NCBI GenBank assembly: GCA_021201175.1
Contig: JAJQFK010000092.1
Location: 1 to 14,552, forward strand
Source: Candidatus Gastranaerophilales bacterium
Lineage (GTDB): Bacteria; Cyanobacteriota; Vampirovibrionia; Gastranaerophilales; Gastranaerophilaceae
Direction: 5' to 3'
DNA length: 14,552 bases
Under the pieces are notes generated by a model that searched no databases, was not told the DNA's origin, and was given only the letters and a program-made list of their open reading frames with translations. Shown here piece after piece: positions 14,531 to 14,552 of this stretch; position 1 is the stretch's first letter; every line of letters begins with the position of its first letter. The translations under genes and the position numbers were made by a program.

Positions 14531-14552
14531 ATTATAGACAAATGTCTATAAT
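14531..14552 (-). promoter_or_regulatory. Operator palindrome overlapping the -10 of the LexA-like gene
   Basis: A perfect 10-bp inverted repeat with a 2-base spacer, ATTATAGACA-AA-TGTCTATAAT, reaching the end of the window. On the minus strand its last six bases are the -10 TATAAT, followed by GTAATT and then the ATG. Binding here would block RNA polymerase, so it is probably the binding site of the LexA-like protein itself (autoregulation). Any -35 box lies beyond the window. Confidence 0.75.

Noticed and set aside
1..14552. CRISPR array, insertion sequence or prophage
   Set aside because: No regularly spaced repeats of CRISPR type, no transposase or integrase, and no phage structural genes are visible.

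Overview
This AT-rich window shows at its ends and in its middle ordinary bacterial housekeeping genes, plus two genes for type IV pilin-like proteins. Those two carry the N-terminal motif FTLAEV followed by a hydrophobic helix, and C-termini of the form 'GWEI..DYP..I'. The low GC content, this style of prepilin (typically present in many copies), a rubrerythrin, and a dgt-dnaG-rpoD cluster all fit a gut-type anaerobe. My best guess is Gastranaerophilales / Melainabacteria (non-photosynthetic relatives of cyanobacteria). That placement is inference from protein style, not from a marker search.

Layout. 1-1897 (minus): two tandem M16 (pitrilysin/processing peptidase-like) genes, one with the zinc motif and one without; the second runs off the window. 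2022-2423 (plus): an unrecognised small protein, overlapping tail to tail with a LipM/LplA-family lipoate enzyme (minus). 3166-3747 (plus): rubrerythrin. 3789-6982 (minus): prepilin A, asparaginyl-tRNA synthetase, prepilin B. 7164-11208 (minus): dgt, dnaG and rpoD with gaps of 3-4 bases, a variant of the macromolecular synthesis operon, closed by a 15-bp-stem terminator. 11369-11560 (plus): rpmB (zinc-type L28). 11634-12437 (minus): an HD-domain phosphohydrolase-like protein. 12619-14524 (minus): an SOS cassette of a LexA-like repressor whose C-terminal half resembles UmuD, followed by a UmuC-type polymerase. A perfect palindrome overlaps the -10 box of the repressor gene. No stretch over 300 bases lacks a gene.

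Main discovery candidate. Both prepilin genes have a good promoter, a Shine-Dalgarno and an ATG, but each reading frame is broken before the pilin domain by a poly-G tract in the coding strand. Prepilin A has 9 G and needs 10 (or 7). Prepilin B has 11 G and needs 10 (or 13). No plausible start codon lies between tract and pilin motif in either gene. Both look like phase-variable (slipped-strand) prepilins captured in the OFF state. Prepilin A also has a 33-bp direct repeat with a 101-bp period just before the tract; loss of one unit would restore the frame as well. A homopolymer consensus error or a mixed population is the main alternative.

A second point of interest is the SOS cassette. The repressor mRNA appears to be leaderless, with the -10 inside the operator, and a terminator-like hairpin plus T8 sits between the repressor and the polymerase gene, only about 15 bases before the polymerase start codon.
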